From Mytilus californianus (Eukaryota > Mollusca > Bivalvia > Mytilida > Mytilidae): a stretch of DNA of 64,000 nucleotides. The notes beneath the pieces were generated by a model. The model saw nothing but the letters and a program-made list of their open reading frames with translations, searched no databases and was not told where the DNA came from. Location: positions 62,132,995 through 62,196,994 of the forward strand of contig NW_026262690.1 of assembly GCF_021869535.1 (NCBI RefSeq), given 5' to 3'. A program made the translations under genes and the position numbers. This document shows, one piece after another, positions 46,146 through 56,149 of this stretch (its first letter is position 1; each line of letters opens with the position of its first letter).

Positions 46146-46972
46146 AAACAATGCGAACGAGAAAATTAACGTCCTATTTCATAACAAATAAATTTACGAA
46201 AAACAAATATGACAGGCATGCACCAACGACAATTACTAAACTACAGGCTTATGACTTGGGACAGGCACATTAAGGAGGGGGCGGGGGGTAGGTTTACATG
46301 TTTGTTGTGAGCGCTCAACTTTCCCCTAACCTGGGACAAAATATATTTAACTCCATGTGTCGTAACTTTAAGCAACTGGTTGCTTGACTCAAACCATCGA
46401 CACGAGGTAAAACACACACTGATTTATTCGTGATAACGAATCTGTAGAATAAGTTGTTACTGGTTTTTATAATGAATATGTATGTATGTACATGTATGAA
46501 GCCGAAGTACTTGGAGAGAACCACCGGGCTGCTCGGCGGGAACAGACAAACCGAAGAGATATCATCAGATTGATCTCCAGGTCAAAGTCGAAAAACTGCA
46601 CATTAACGAATTTAAGAATTATAAAATTCTGTGATAACTGTAAATTCTAAGATTCTTTACCCCGAACTTAATCCGTGATAAAAAAAAAATTCGTGAACTC
46701 GGACTAAAATTATAGTTTGTAGAGGTCCTAAACAGGCTTCCGTTGTTAACCGTATCTTATGATTCTTGAAGTAAAAAGTCGTATTATATGTATAATGTAT
46801 ACTATCTATGCCAGGCTAAGCTTGTATATATACATATTAAAGCCTATACGTCTAAACATGAGACAACTTTACGACAGCCATTATCAGTATTATATGTATA
46901 TGTATAATTCGTCTTAATATCAGCCCAATAATGTTAGATCTGTAAATTTGTTAAAGCATTTTTTTGTTTTTC
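46146..46972. other. Intergenic, no feature seen
   Basis: No repeat family or gene recognised. A G-rich patch (gggggcggggggtagg) lies near 46276. Confidence 0.45.
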
Positions 46973-47565
46973 CCTGCTCGGGATTCGAACTCATGCTACT
47001 GAAATATCGTGGCACTAAATCGCCTTGCACTATTCCCGACGCGCTAGACCACTCGACCAACTAGGCTCTATAATACAGCTTTCGATGGCCGGGTGCTACC
47101 TTTCCTCGTCAGTTTTTATCTATCGTCGTAACACAGTACATGAGTACATAACGTCCAGTGGCAAATATTTCATGCGTGTTCAGGACGAGAACAAATTAAC
47201 AATAAATGCAATAGGTAGGTCTTGTAAAAGAGGCCATCCGGGATGATGGACAGGGAAATTTGGACTGCCACTAGAAAATGCGGGTATATTGGATAGGGAC
47301 AGAAATTTTGCCGCGCAACATGCCACCTACGGACCCCTCAAAGAGTTGTTGCATGGGTTCTTAACGTTCAAAGAGCGTTGCACTCTCTTTACACGAGGCA
47401 TTAGATTTAACGTCCCCATTCTGACCGGACGTGGCTGCAAACTTGTACATCCCGCACAGTCAAACACACGCCCCACTTTGGTAAGCGTCTTACTGCCGGT
47501 CGGAAGAAGACCAAGTGACCCTATTTCTATTCCTCAGTCACCCTCCGGGCAGTACATATAAAAGG
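46973..47565 (-). repeat. tRNA-like SINE head with repeat body
   Basis: On the minus strand, gcctagttggtcgagtggtc (A-box region, from about 47066) and gagttcgaatcccgagcagg (B box, about 46990-46973) sit ~75 bases apart, as in a Leu/Ser-type tRNA. The cloverleaf between them is poor, so it is not a working tRNA. The adjoining 47100-47560 segment shares blocks with 38860-39080 in inverted orientation. The head points away from the body, so they may be two elements. Confidence 0.5.
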
Positions 47566-47572
47566 CATGAAG

Positions 47573-47597
47573 ATGTATATATATATATATATATATA
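47573..47597. repeat. AT dinucleotide microsatellite
   Basis: An uninterrupted (TA)n tract of about 24 bases, bordering the duplicated segments that follow. Confidence 0.9.
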
Positions 47598-48358
47598 ACA
47601 TATAAAAATTAATAAAAGAAAAAGAAGCGTTTATAGATCCCCTGAAAATTACGTCATATATATATATTATTAGTATATGATTGCGTTTGATAAAAACCCC
47701 AATTTTTATACGTGTGCATACAAAACAAATTTCTTGGTAGAGGGGTCTTATTACAGCACAAAGAACATTTTTCAAAAGATCATAAAAATGAAAAAGTACA
47801 TTTTAACAAAACGCATTTGACTAGTAGATCGAACAACGGATGTTCTAAAACAGTGCTGACTGCCATTGGCGATTGCCAAAAAAACGGATCACAAGGTGTA
47901 ACAAAATGGATCTTATTATTAATGTATTACCAAACAGAAAACAATTAACCTGCTGAAAAGATAGTACTCTGCAAACATGAGGTGCAAAAATGTGTACACA
48001 TAAACAAATCTGAATTGAAAACAACGTTCAAACCTAATAAAAAATATGATTGCGTTTGATAAAAACAAAATTTTTTTACGTATGCAAGCAAAACAAATGT
48101 TTAGGTAGCGGGGTCTAAATACAGCACACAAAACCCTTTTCCGAAAGACCAAAAAAGGGAAAAAGTATATTTTAACAAAACGCATTTGACTATTCGTATA
48201 TGTCCGAACATACTCAATTGAAATAATAAGAGTGGTTTCCTTTAAAGTAATAGAGTTTTGGTGAAACCTCTATTTTTTTCTGAACGCATTCTAAAATAAC
48301 ATATAAAAATTAACAAAAGAAAAAGAAGCGTTTATAGATCCCCTGAAAATTACATCAT
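47596..48358 (+). repeat. Two interleaved direct duplications upstream of the integrase frame
   Basis: Segment a (acatataaaaattaa ... gcgtttatagatcccctgaa, ~62 bp) occurs at 47596-47656 and 48297-48358. Segment b (gattgcgtttgataaaaa ... ttaacaaaacgcatttgact, ~147 bp) occurs at 47677-47824 and 48048-48192. Order is a-b-b-a. Copies differ by scattered substitutions and small indels, so the event is old. Confidence 0.8.
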
Positions 48359-48481
48359 CGTTTGGATGTCATAACCGTCGGCATATTTGTCGCTACCTTT
48401 ATTAAAAGTTTGCTTTGTCCTTATTTTCCTTAAATTTAAAGATTATTACTCAACGGTGAAATCATTAATCTTTATTTTCAG

Positions 48482-49975
48482 GGACAGAGAAGAAGGACTC
48501 CAAAGTTAAGTTGTTCAGATTATCGAATTTTAATGAATCTTTTGTCAAGGAGGGAAATTATTCCAGTAAAAGAAAGGAATAGTCTGGAAAAAAGACTGTA
48601 TAAAAAGATAAGCCATTTCAACTTCGGAAAGCAACTGATAATTGATCCGTATCTTGGTAAACAAACTAACAGGATTACGATTGATGGGAAAATTGTTCTT
48701 CCGTGGGAGGAATTGGATAAGTGTAGAGAAAAGTTTTACACTTTAAGCAAAGCGGATGGGGCAAGAAAATTCTACCATCAAATTAAAGAACATTACTTTG
48801 GAATCGGGGAGCCTATGATACAAAGATACATATCTAATAACGATATGCAGAGACAAAAACGACCATTGTTTTCAAATAAAGCACCACTTATACCCGTTGA
48901 TGCCATACAACCAATGGAAAGACACCAAGTTGACCTTGTGGACATGCGTAAGCTCATAGTAGAGAAAGACGATGTTTCGTATAAATATATTCTGTCAACA
49001 ATGGATGTGTTCACAAGATTTGTGTGGTTGCGACCATTGTCTGATAAGAGCTCGGAAAAAGTTGCTGCTAAGCTACGTGAGATATACGCGGAATTTGGAA
49101 ACCCGAAAATATTACAAAGTGACCAAGGTTCAGAGTTCAAAGGTGTTGTTACACGCCTCTGTAAAGATATGAACATCAAATTGATATACAGTTCAAGTTA
49201 CCATCCGCAGAGCCAGGGGAAAATAGAAAGACCTCATGGGACCTGGAAAGACAAAATTCGTTTTGATCTAATTAATTCAAAATTCGGAGGCATTTGCGAT
49301 TGGGTGACGAATCTTCCGAATTTACAAAGTATTTACAATAACGCAGTTCACTCGTCTTTGGGAATATCACCTTATGAATGTTTATTGGGAATCAAACCAA
49401 ATTCTGTAACACAAAAATGTAATTTCACAAATACAAACTAAGAAGACATACCAATTGAATTTGCAAACGAGTCGAATATGACATTTATACCGAGTGAAGA
49501 CTGTGCAGAAAGAATAAGGCAAATTGAAAAAGTAAGAAGTCAGGCATTTAACATTTCGAAAAAAGCTAGCGCAAATATGCAGAACAATGGTTTGGCAAAA
49601 TTTCCACCATCCGAATATAGTATAGGCGATGAAGTATACGTAAAATTTATAGGCAAAGACAAAAGAGTGTATAGAGGAGGGTCATCGATCGCAGCGCCAA
49701 GGGTATTAGAAGGAATTGTAATTGCGACAAATAAAGATCTACATAAATACAAAGTTAAGTATACAACGCAGGGGAAAATAACTTCCAGTGATTGGTTTAG
49801 GGTAGATATGATCACTTCCAAAATAGCAAGTAAAGAAAGAGAAAAACAACAGAGAGCAAAAGAAAACACAAAAAGAAAGAACATAAACCTGCAGGGCGAA
49901 AATGAACGAGTTTTTAATATCCTTCAGGAACTAAATGATATAATTACCGAAAGCAGAGTAATGTCAACATCATAA
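48482..49975 (+). pseudogene. Ginger-like integrase/transposase with one in-frame TAA
   Basis: The frame opens at an intron-like acceptor (ctttattttcag|gg) or at ATG 48533 (residue 1). It encodes a retroviral-type DDE integrase: D134 in RHQVDLVDM, D197 in LQSDQGSEFKG and E232 in YHPQSQGKIERPHG, with 34 residues between the last two. MDVFTRFVWLRPL lies between. The expected N-terminal zinc motif is not intact: no CxxC around 100-110. TAA at 49439-49441 stops it after the core; the same frame then continues (EDIPIEFANES ...) with a C-terminal domain containing SEYSIGDEVYVKFIGKD and a chromo/SH3-like segment, ending at TAA 49973-49975. This resembles Ginger/KRBA2-SCAND3-type cut-and-paste transposon integrases. 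No flanking inverted repeats found. It may be a decaying transposase gene. Confidence 0.75.
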
Positions 49976-49984
49976 AAAGAAGGC

Positions 49985-50419
49985 ATGCATGATAAAATGA
50001 TTGAACTTCAACAAAATGCAGCGAAAGAAGATCTACATGTCGACAGGGATATACCATCGGATGGTAACTGTATGTTTCATGCGCTGTCCTTGCAACTTTC
50101 ACGTGTAGGGATCCAAATTTATTACACAAGATTACGTCATATGATAGTTGACTTTTTACGTAATAACCCTGTCCTTGATTTTTCTGATGGAACTGTTGAT
50201 TTTCGTGATTTTACGGTCGATGTAGACTGGAATGATTATTTGGAAAGAATGGAACGTGATGGAGAATGGGGTGATCTGTTCCGGATTCCAATTCTAATAT
50301 TATCAATTTTACCAAACTCTCAACCTGTAAGAATAATACCACGAGATGTTGCACTGGAGCAGACTTTATACTTAGGACATATAGCCGAATTTAACTATTT
50401 AAGTTTGATACCCGATTAA
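49985..50419 (+). pseudogene. OTU-like cysteine protease domain, same frame
   Basis: It follows the integrase C-terminal domain in the same frame, three codons past its TAA. IPSDGNCMFHALSLQL has the OTU Asp-Gly-Asn-Cys nucleophile motif (Cys at about residue 24 counted from 49985), and RLRHMIVDFLRNNP matches the following OTU helix. The C-terminal catalytic block, usually a HYxSL pattern, reads AEFNYLSL here: the catalytic His is replaced by Asn (AAC). OTU domains deubiquitinate proteins and are known as accessory domains in Ginger-type transposons. This copy is predicted inactive. It ends at TAA 50417-50419. Confidence 0.75.
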
Positions 50420-51229
50420 GCACAATCCATTGGCGAACACGTTGATTGCGCAGACCATAATATTTTGTGCGAAGTATGCGGAACCCTTGATTGTAATACG
50501 TGTAATTCCTTGAATAACACAAATGAAATATTATGCCATCGTTGTGGAACAATCCACACTGAAAATCAATGTTTATTCAATTCCTCTGAAGGTCTTAAGC
50601 AAAACGACCGCAATAAAGACCATGACAAGTTTGATGTTGATCTGTACTCAAATACTACCCTTGACAGTATGCTAGAAGAAAACTTTGACCCCGATGATGA
50701 CAACGAAATAAGCGTTGGTAAGCCACATAAAGGACCAAATGATTCAACGGATACGCTTCACGAAAATGATATACTTTTGTCAAATGACCAAAACTTCGAA
50801 CTGATTAACAAGTGGCTCCAGCATAAGTTACTTGAGTTTGAAGATCAATCATTCGGCAAAGGAATTCTACTATCAAAAGATGAACGGTCAATGGGTTTTT
50901 ATCACTTTTTAAAATTACATGGATTTGTTTTACCATTTCAGCATGAGATTGACGGAGAATTCATACTAGTAAACCACCCGTTTATGGATTTATATGACGA
51001 CTTTCGGTCATATATGGCATTAATCTTCAGTGAACTTTATGTTGTATACCTCACCAATGATGTTCGTCGATGGGCTTCGTTGTTCAATCACACATGTATG
51101 TCTAATATCTACAGCAATTGTATAATTACTTTGAATGAGGACAGTAATTATGATCTTGTTCAATATCTACTTAGGATACGAAATCCTGACCAAGAAGAAG
51201 ACTACAATTCAGATGAAGCAGAGGAATAG
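50420..51229 (+). pseudogene. Cys/His-rich N-terminus with acidic C-terminal domain, unknown
   Basis: This frame continues in phase from the OTU segment after TAA 50417; no ATG occurs near its start (an ATG-less opening AQSIGEHVDCADHN, then CEVCGTLDCNTCNSL and ILCHRCGTIHTENQC). The spaced CxxC and CxxC-H pairs suggest one or two zinc-binding modules within the first ~50 residues. An acidic linker follows, then a ~120-residue predicted globular part (GFYHFLKLHGFVLPFQHEID; SELYVVYLTNDVRRWASLFN), ending TAG. An AATAAA signal lies just after (about 51239). I do not recognise the C-terminal domain. It is likely part of the same transposon protein. Confidence 0.55.
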
Positions 51230-51789
51230 ATTTGTATCAATAAACTTAGTGAAATAGAGGTGTAATTTTGAGATGTTAATTAGATGTTTTGTACCTAATG
51301 TAACGCAATATTTACAATCATCTTAGCTTCGTCGACGTCTTGAGATTACAAATACAGACAATAAGTTTATTATAGTTTCCAATCTTGGGTATTTTAAGTT
51401 GCATTCTATTGAAAAGATATCTTTATAATAACAAATATGTACATTTTTGTAGGTTATTAGATTTTAGCATGTCATTTCTTCTTAATTTGTACAACAGCTA
51501 TACATCAAACAAGGTACTAGTATTAAAGAGATTGTTTCAAACATTGTTTGGGTTGTATGCAGTTTGATCACCGAAAAAATGTAGTTAAAGAGGTTTCGAA
51601 GCTTCATTCTCTAAATGTTGTATATAGTTTTTTTTTAACTGAATCCATGATTATGAAATAGATTTATTCAATGATACAAGAGGGGTATTTTTTTGGTTTG
51701 ATCATTTTATATGAAATTCATGGGATAAAAAAAAGTAATTATAATTAAAATTGGTTGACTAATTAATTGTTGTTTGCGTAAATAACAAC
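51230..51789. other. 3' flank of the transposon frame, no feature seen
   Basis: AT-rich. I looked for the terminal inverted repeat of a Ginger element (expected to start TGT) here and upstream of 48482 and found none by eye. Confidence 0.4.
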
Positions 51790-51925
51790 AAAAAGATGTG
51801 GCACGAATGCCAATGAGACAACTTGCCATCCAAGTCACAATGTGTTAAAAGTAAACAATTATAGGTAAAAGTTCGGCCTTAAACACGGAGCATTGACTCA
51901 CACCGAATTCCAGTTGCAATTTATT
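51790..51925 (+). repeat. Dispersed repeat G, copy 3
   Basis: Blocks agatgtggcacgaatgccaa, gagacaacttgccatccaag and cggccttaaacacgga match the copies at 44640 and 62653. Confidence 0.7.
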
Positions 51926-52067
51926 ATAAATATTCAGGAGAGAAACTATAAACAATAAAGATAGGCACGTTTTGCATGGTATGTCGACTGGAATGAATGG
52001 TTTGGAATTTGGACTGGCATAATAAAAAAAAAGAAAAGGAGTATTAATACGTATTTTTTCTTTTTAA

Positions 52068-52408
52068 CATATTTCCGGGATAAGGGTATCGACATATTAA
52101 GTAAAATGTAAGCATTTTTTTTCAGATAAATTTCGATTTAGATATAATCTTTTAAAAAAAGATATAGAATTGTATGATTTTTATTTAGATAAAAGTATAC
52201 ACATCGTCGCTTTATATATGACTTGAAAGTGAAATGATTTGTATATTGAAATTATACTGACTGCGAAATTTAGCCTGTAATTTTATATCATATGTCGGTA
52301 CTCTTATCCCGGAAATATGTTACATTACAGCATTCCTGTTACTAGCCACTTTTCCCTGCATTACATATTTTCCCTTCATAACATATTTCCGGGATAAGAG
52401 TATCGACA
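52068..52408. repeat. Motif-H cluster: acatatttccgggataagag
   Basis: There are three copies here: 52068-52097 (plus), 52292-52320 (minus) and 52377-52408 (plus). The motif runs acatatttccgggataagag then tatcgacatat. In the minus copy it continues gatataaaattacaggctaa, the same sequence found right of the Helitron at 53242, so the motif belongs to an ~80-bp repeat. Other copies are at 53648, 53884, 54849 and, decayed, at 54234, 56700 and 56950-57020. Confidence 0.8.
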
Positions 52409-53241
52409 TCTATACTATTAAACGAGAAGACCTCATTTTGTGTGTCGCTTCTCTTCCTTCCACAATAAATTAATCATCATGCCCCTGTGTCCTATAGGTA
52501 CAATGCATAGTCGCATGGTAATTCAGTTTGGGTTATTTTGGGAGAAAAACGAAACAAAAAAAGACGTCCGGATATTGCTTCCGTCATCGGATTAAAATTT
52601 TGTTAATCAATGTTTTTAATTTTTTTTTAGTATTTCCTGTCTATTTGTATTACTTTATTAACGTATTTGACGTTGACATCACTAGTTCTTTGTTTTCTAG
52701 CAATGTGCGGTTTACTATCCATATCCGTATACTGAAAAATTATTCAGTATACGGATATGGATAGTAAACTACACATTGTTAGAAAACAAAGAAATAGTGA
52801 TGTCATTATCAAATACGTTAATAAAGTAATACAAATAGACAGGAAATACTAAAAAAAATTTAAAAAACATTGATTAACAAAATTTTAATCTGCTAACCGA
52901 GTCCCTGTGTCGCTGACGTGGTCGCTGATATATTGTATAAAGAGTCTCTATATATATACTATATCAGTGACTGCCGTGAATAGTAGACTAGGAATTGATA
53001 GTAGATAGCAATTTTGAAAGTATACAGAAAAACAGAAAGCAAACAATAACTGACTTTGGAAAAAGGGGAAGGGCTAAAACAAAATTGTCCTGGCAACACG
53101 GCACCCGCGCACAGGCTAAGACTTTTGATACCTTTCCTGAAATTAGCCAGTCATAAAATATTTTACAAAAATTCATCCTACAACAGTTTACATACTTTCA
53201 ACCACGCACTAAATGCCCGCGATTTCGCGGGTGTGTTCTAG
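52409..53241 (+). mobile_element. Non-autonomous Helitron, 833 bp
   Basis: It shows canonical ends: A|TCTATACTATTAAACGAGA at the 5' side and a 3' hairpin CCCGCG-attt-CGCGGG (53216-53231) followed ten bases later by CTAG|T. No target duplication is present. The flanks, joined, give gtatcgaca|tatgatataaaattac, matching the paralogous empty site on the minus strand at 52265-52305. There is no Rep/helicase gene, so it depends on an autonomous helper. Most of its interior is a ~160-bp-arm inverted repeat. Confidence 0.9.
52572..52895. repeat. Large near-perfect inverted repeat inside the Helitron
   Basis: The arms of roughly 150-160 bp are centred near 52740 (gtatactg-aaaaattatt-cagtatac). Outer pairs include taaaattttgttaatcaatg and its complement ending at about 52893. 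The arms differ by only a few bases. Confidence 0.9.
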
Positions 53242-54688
53242 TATGATATAAAATTACAGGCTAAATTTTTGAGACTGATATGGAAAATGGTAAAAATAAA
53301 AAAAGAATAGCACTGTTTAGTCGCTATTTCGTTTTACTGTGTATTGCAAACACAGTTTGAAGTAAATGCTAATATATTCTGTTTGCTTGAATGTCTGTTT
53401 AGAACGTACAAATGTTCAAAAATGTATGATGTGAGCACCTTGAAAAAAATATGATTATTAGAAAACAACTTAGACATCGGAGCTACTGCCCTGATAGAAA
53501 TTATAGGATATGGGATATTTTTCAAAGACACAAAATCAGCATGTGCAAAGCATGATCTCAAAATCACAGTGAGGCCTTGAACACGGAGCAAAAAACTAAA
53601 AAAAAAAAAAAAAAGGGAGCATACATGTATACCTATATTATCTTTTTACATATTTCCGGGATAAGGATACCGACATATTAAATGAAATTGTAATGCAATT
53701 TTTAGGGTATATAGGAATCATTCTTTCCACTAAACTGTCCGTTTGTAAGTTTAAAGTATTTAAAAAGGTATGATATGAGTAGTTGAACAGAACATAAGGA
53801 ACAATATTGTGTCATATTTGGGCAGAAAACGGAGAAAACGAAAGCACAGCAGCTTTCCCTGCAACACAAACATTCTCTTTACATCATATTTCCGGGATAA
53901 GAGTACCAACATAAAAAGTCAAATTGCAGATTTCTTCGGAAAGAGGTATGATCTGAACAATAATATCATGGTCCTTTCGTTTCTTTTTCTGTTAACAGTG
54001 TCGTTTTTTTACATCTCCTACAAACAAGTTTGGAGGTATATATCACGGCACTGTCCACACTGCTCAATGCGCAGTTCAAGGCGCATTTACTTTATTTATA
54101 AGATGCTAGCAGTTTCACAAGTTTACAAGAAACTTTGTTTCATTCCGAAAGAAAGGAGAAAAAACCAACAGCATCAAAGAAACTATTCACTTTTACTGAA
54201 TCATACATGTACTTTTCTTTAAAAAAAAATATTGACGCGTTAAGAGTACTGACATTAGAAATAAAATTGCAGACTAAAGCCAGACTAATGCAATTGAAAG
54301 TATCATCTAAATATTAATAAGACAGTCTTATCTATATGCATAATATTGTTTCCTATTTCGTACGTATTTTAAACGAAGCTTATAGGATCAACAGATATTT
54401 TCATTTCCATATAATTGTGAGTTGAATACGTAAAATGATTTGTGAGGAGTGTTAACAGATTTTTTTTTTTTTTTTTTTATTTATATCAGCCTTAATTTAT
54501 ATAAATGTAGCTGTAAAATGATAAGGTGTTTTTTTTTATAAATACGTGTTATCTATGTATATATATATACCTGAAGATCTGTGAAAGCAGTGAAAGCGCT
54601 AGTTAAAGTGATGAATTGAAACCGTTATTATCTTTTATTATAATAAGTTTCTTATATGTTACCAGCATACGGATTCTACTTAACCTTT

Positions 54689-54690
<2 letters not shown>
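53242..54690. other. Intergenic with scattered motif-H copies
   Basis: Motif-H copies are at 53648-53678, 53884-53912 and (decayed) 54234-54272; each is followed within 20-25 bases by an aaattgcag-like block. A stub of repeat G (gaggccttgaacacggagca) lies at 53571-53590. The 137-codon open frame at 53809-54222 lacks an ATG, crosses repeat copies and is not accepted as a gene. Confidence 0.45.

Positions 54691-54691
<1 letters not shown>

Positions 54692-54735
<44 letters not shown>
54692..54735. repeat. AT dinucleotide microsatellite
   Basis: About 22 uninterrupted TA units. Confidence 0.95.
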
Positions 54736-54737
<2 letters not shown>

Positions 54738-55317
54738 GTGATCCGTTTATTATGGAAACGAGGGTTTGGCAGTAGGGGAGTTATTGTATTTTTCGTAGTT
54801 CTGCAAACAGCTGTTAGTCGTATGTTTTCCGTCAAATGAGAACTCACTTTTATTTCCGGGATAAGAGTATTGACATATAGTAAAATAGTAGACTATATTC
54901 AGAAGCTTCTATATACATTGTAGTCTGTCTCATATATTCGAGAGAAAATATCTTGCTGCATAAATCGGATAAGTGTTTATTAATTAAACTAAAATTACAA
55001 GATAGCCTGAATTGCTCACCTGTCAAAAATATATTTTGCATTGTTGATTATTTTATAGTTACAACCTATCATAATTTTCGATGTTAAAGGCACACTTCGC
55101 GAATAAGTCAAAAGTCATCATTTTAGGGGGACAATCCGGAAAGGAGTCATTCAAAGAAGCCATCTGATTATTTAGGTGGAAATGGTTAATAAGTAGAAAT
55201 TGTTATTCTGGGCATTAAAATTTGTTTGCGCGAAAGATTTATTTCTCTATCTATTATGGTTTCCTAGATATAAGCCAATTAATTCATATAATTCCTATGT
55301 TCAGGTAACTTGGTTTT
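54736..55317. other. Intergenic, one motif-H copy
   Basis: Motif H at 54849-54878 (tatttccgggataagagtat then tgacatata). Positions 55130-55270 weakly resemble family-F units (caatccggaaaggagtcatt). No gene seen. Confidence 0.4.
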
Positions 55318-56149
55318 TATACGCCCGTCAAAATTTTGACAGGACGTATTATGGTATACAAATGTCCGGCGTCCGTCTGTCCGTCTATCTGTCCGGCGTA
55401 AACATGTCGTACCGTAACTTGAGAACGACTTATCCAAATTTCATGAAACTTATCATATTTGTTTCTTATGATGGTCAAAAGATCTGTATATTTTTTGATG
55501 AAAATAAGATTAAAACTTTTTGAGTTATGGGACTTTGTAACTAAAACAGGGGTGTGTTTTTTTCACATGTCGCGCCATATCTCAAAAACCATTTATGATT
55601 ATTGCTTCAAACTTTACACACTTCTTAGTTATATTAATCTAAAGATCTGTATACTTTTTTGGTGATGATTCAAAATTTTATTTTTGAGTTATTGAGTATT
55701 TTGTAAAAAAAAAAAGGGTGGAGGGGGTTTTCACATGTCGCGCCGTATCTCAAAAACAATTTATGAATTTTGCTCAAAACTTTACACACTTCTTAGTTAT
55801 ATTATCTAAAGATCTGTATACTTTTTGATTTTGATTCAAAATTTTATTTTAGAGATATTGAGTTTTTGTAAAAAAAAAGGGGGGGGGGGTTTCACATGTC
55901 GCGCATTATCTCAAAAACAATTTATGATTATTGCTTAAAACTTTACACACTTCTTAGTTATATTTATCTTAAGAGTTGTATACTTTTTGGTGATGATTCA
56001 CAATTTTATTTTAGAGTTATTGAGTTTTTTGTAAAAAAAGGTGGGTTTTCACATGTCGCACCTTTTGTCAGAAACTATTTATGATTATTGCATAAAAATT
56101 CACACACAAGACGACGGGCGTATCATGCGCTCATGGCGCAGTTGTTTAT
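55318..56149 (+). mobile_element. Family-B HINE-like element, second copy
   Basis: It starts T-atacgcccgtcaaaattttg with partner caggacgtat, then gtccgtctgtccg. Four ~165-bp units follow, marked by cacatgtcgcgcc, tatctcaaaaac and aactttacacacttcttagt. It ends gacgggcgtatca, hairpin TGCGC-tcatg-GCGCA (56126-56140), gttgttta-T. Open frames inside (e.g. 55200-55523) are repeat translations. Confidence 0.75.

Noticed and set aside
46973-47070. Functional tRNA-Leu/Ser on the minus strand
   Set aside because: A and B boxes are recognisable but acceptor and anticodon stems do not pair well; treated as a SINE head.
43753-48600. Joining the signal-peptide exon at 43753 to the integrase frame
   Set aside because: Donor phase 2 at 43841 and the acceptor at 48481 give a stop after nine codons; the integrase frame needs phase 0.
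48793-49179. 128-codon minus-strand frame
   Set aside because: Antisense shadow of the integrase core.
53809-54222. 137-codon basic, hydrophobic open frame
   Set aside because: It starts without an ATG, crosses motif-H repeats and low-complexity sequence, and has no recognisable domain.
55200-56084. Several open frames with SRIISKTIYDYCLKLYTLLS-like repeats
   Set aside because: Repeated translation of family-B tandem units.
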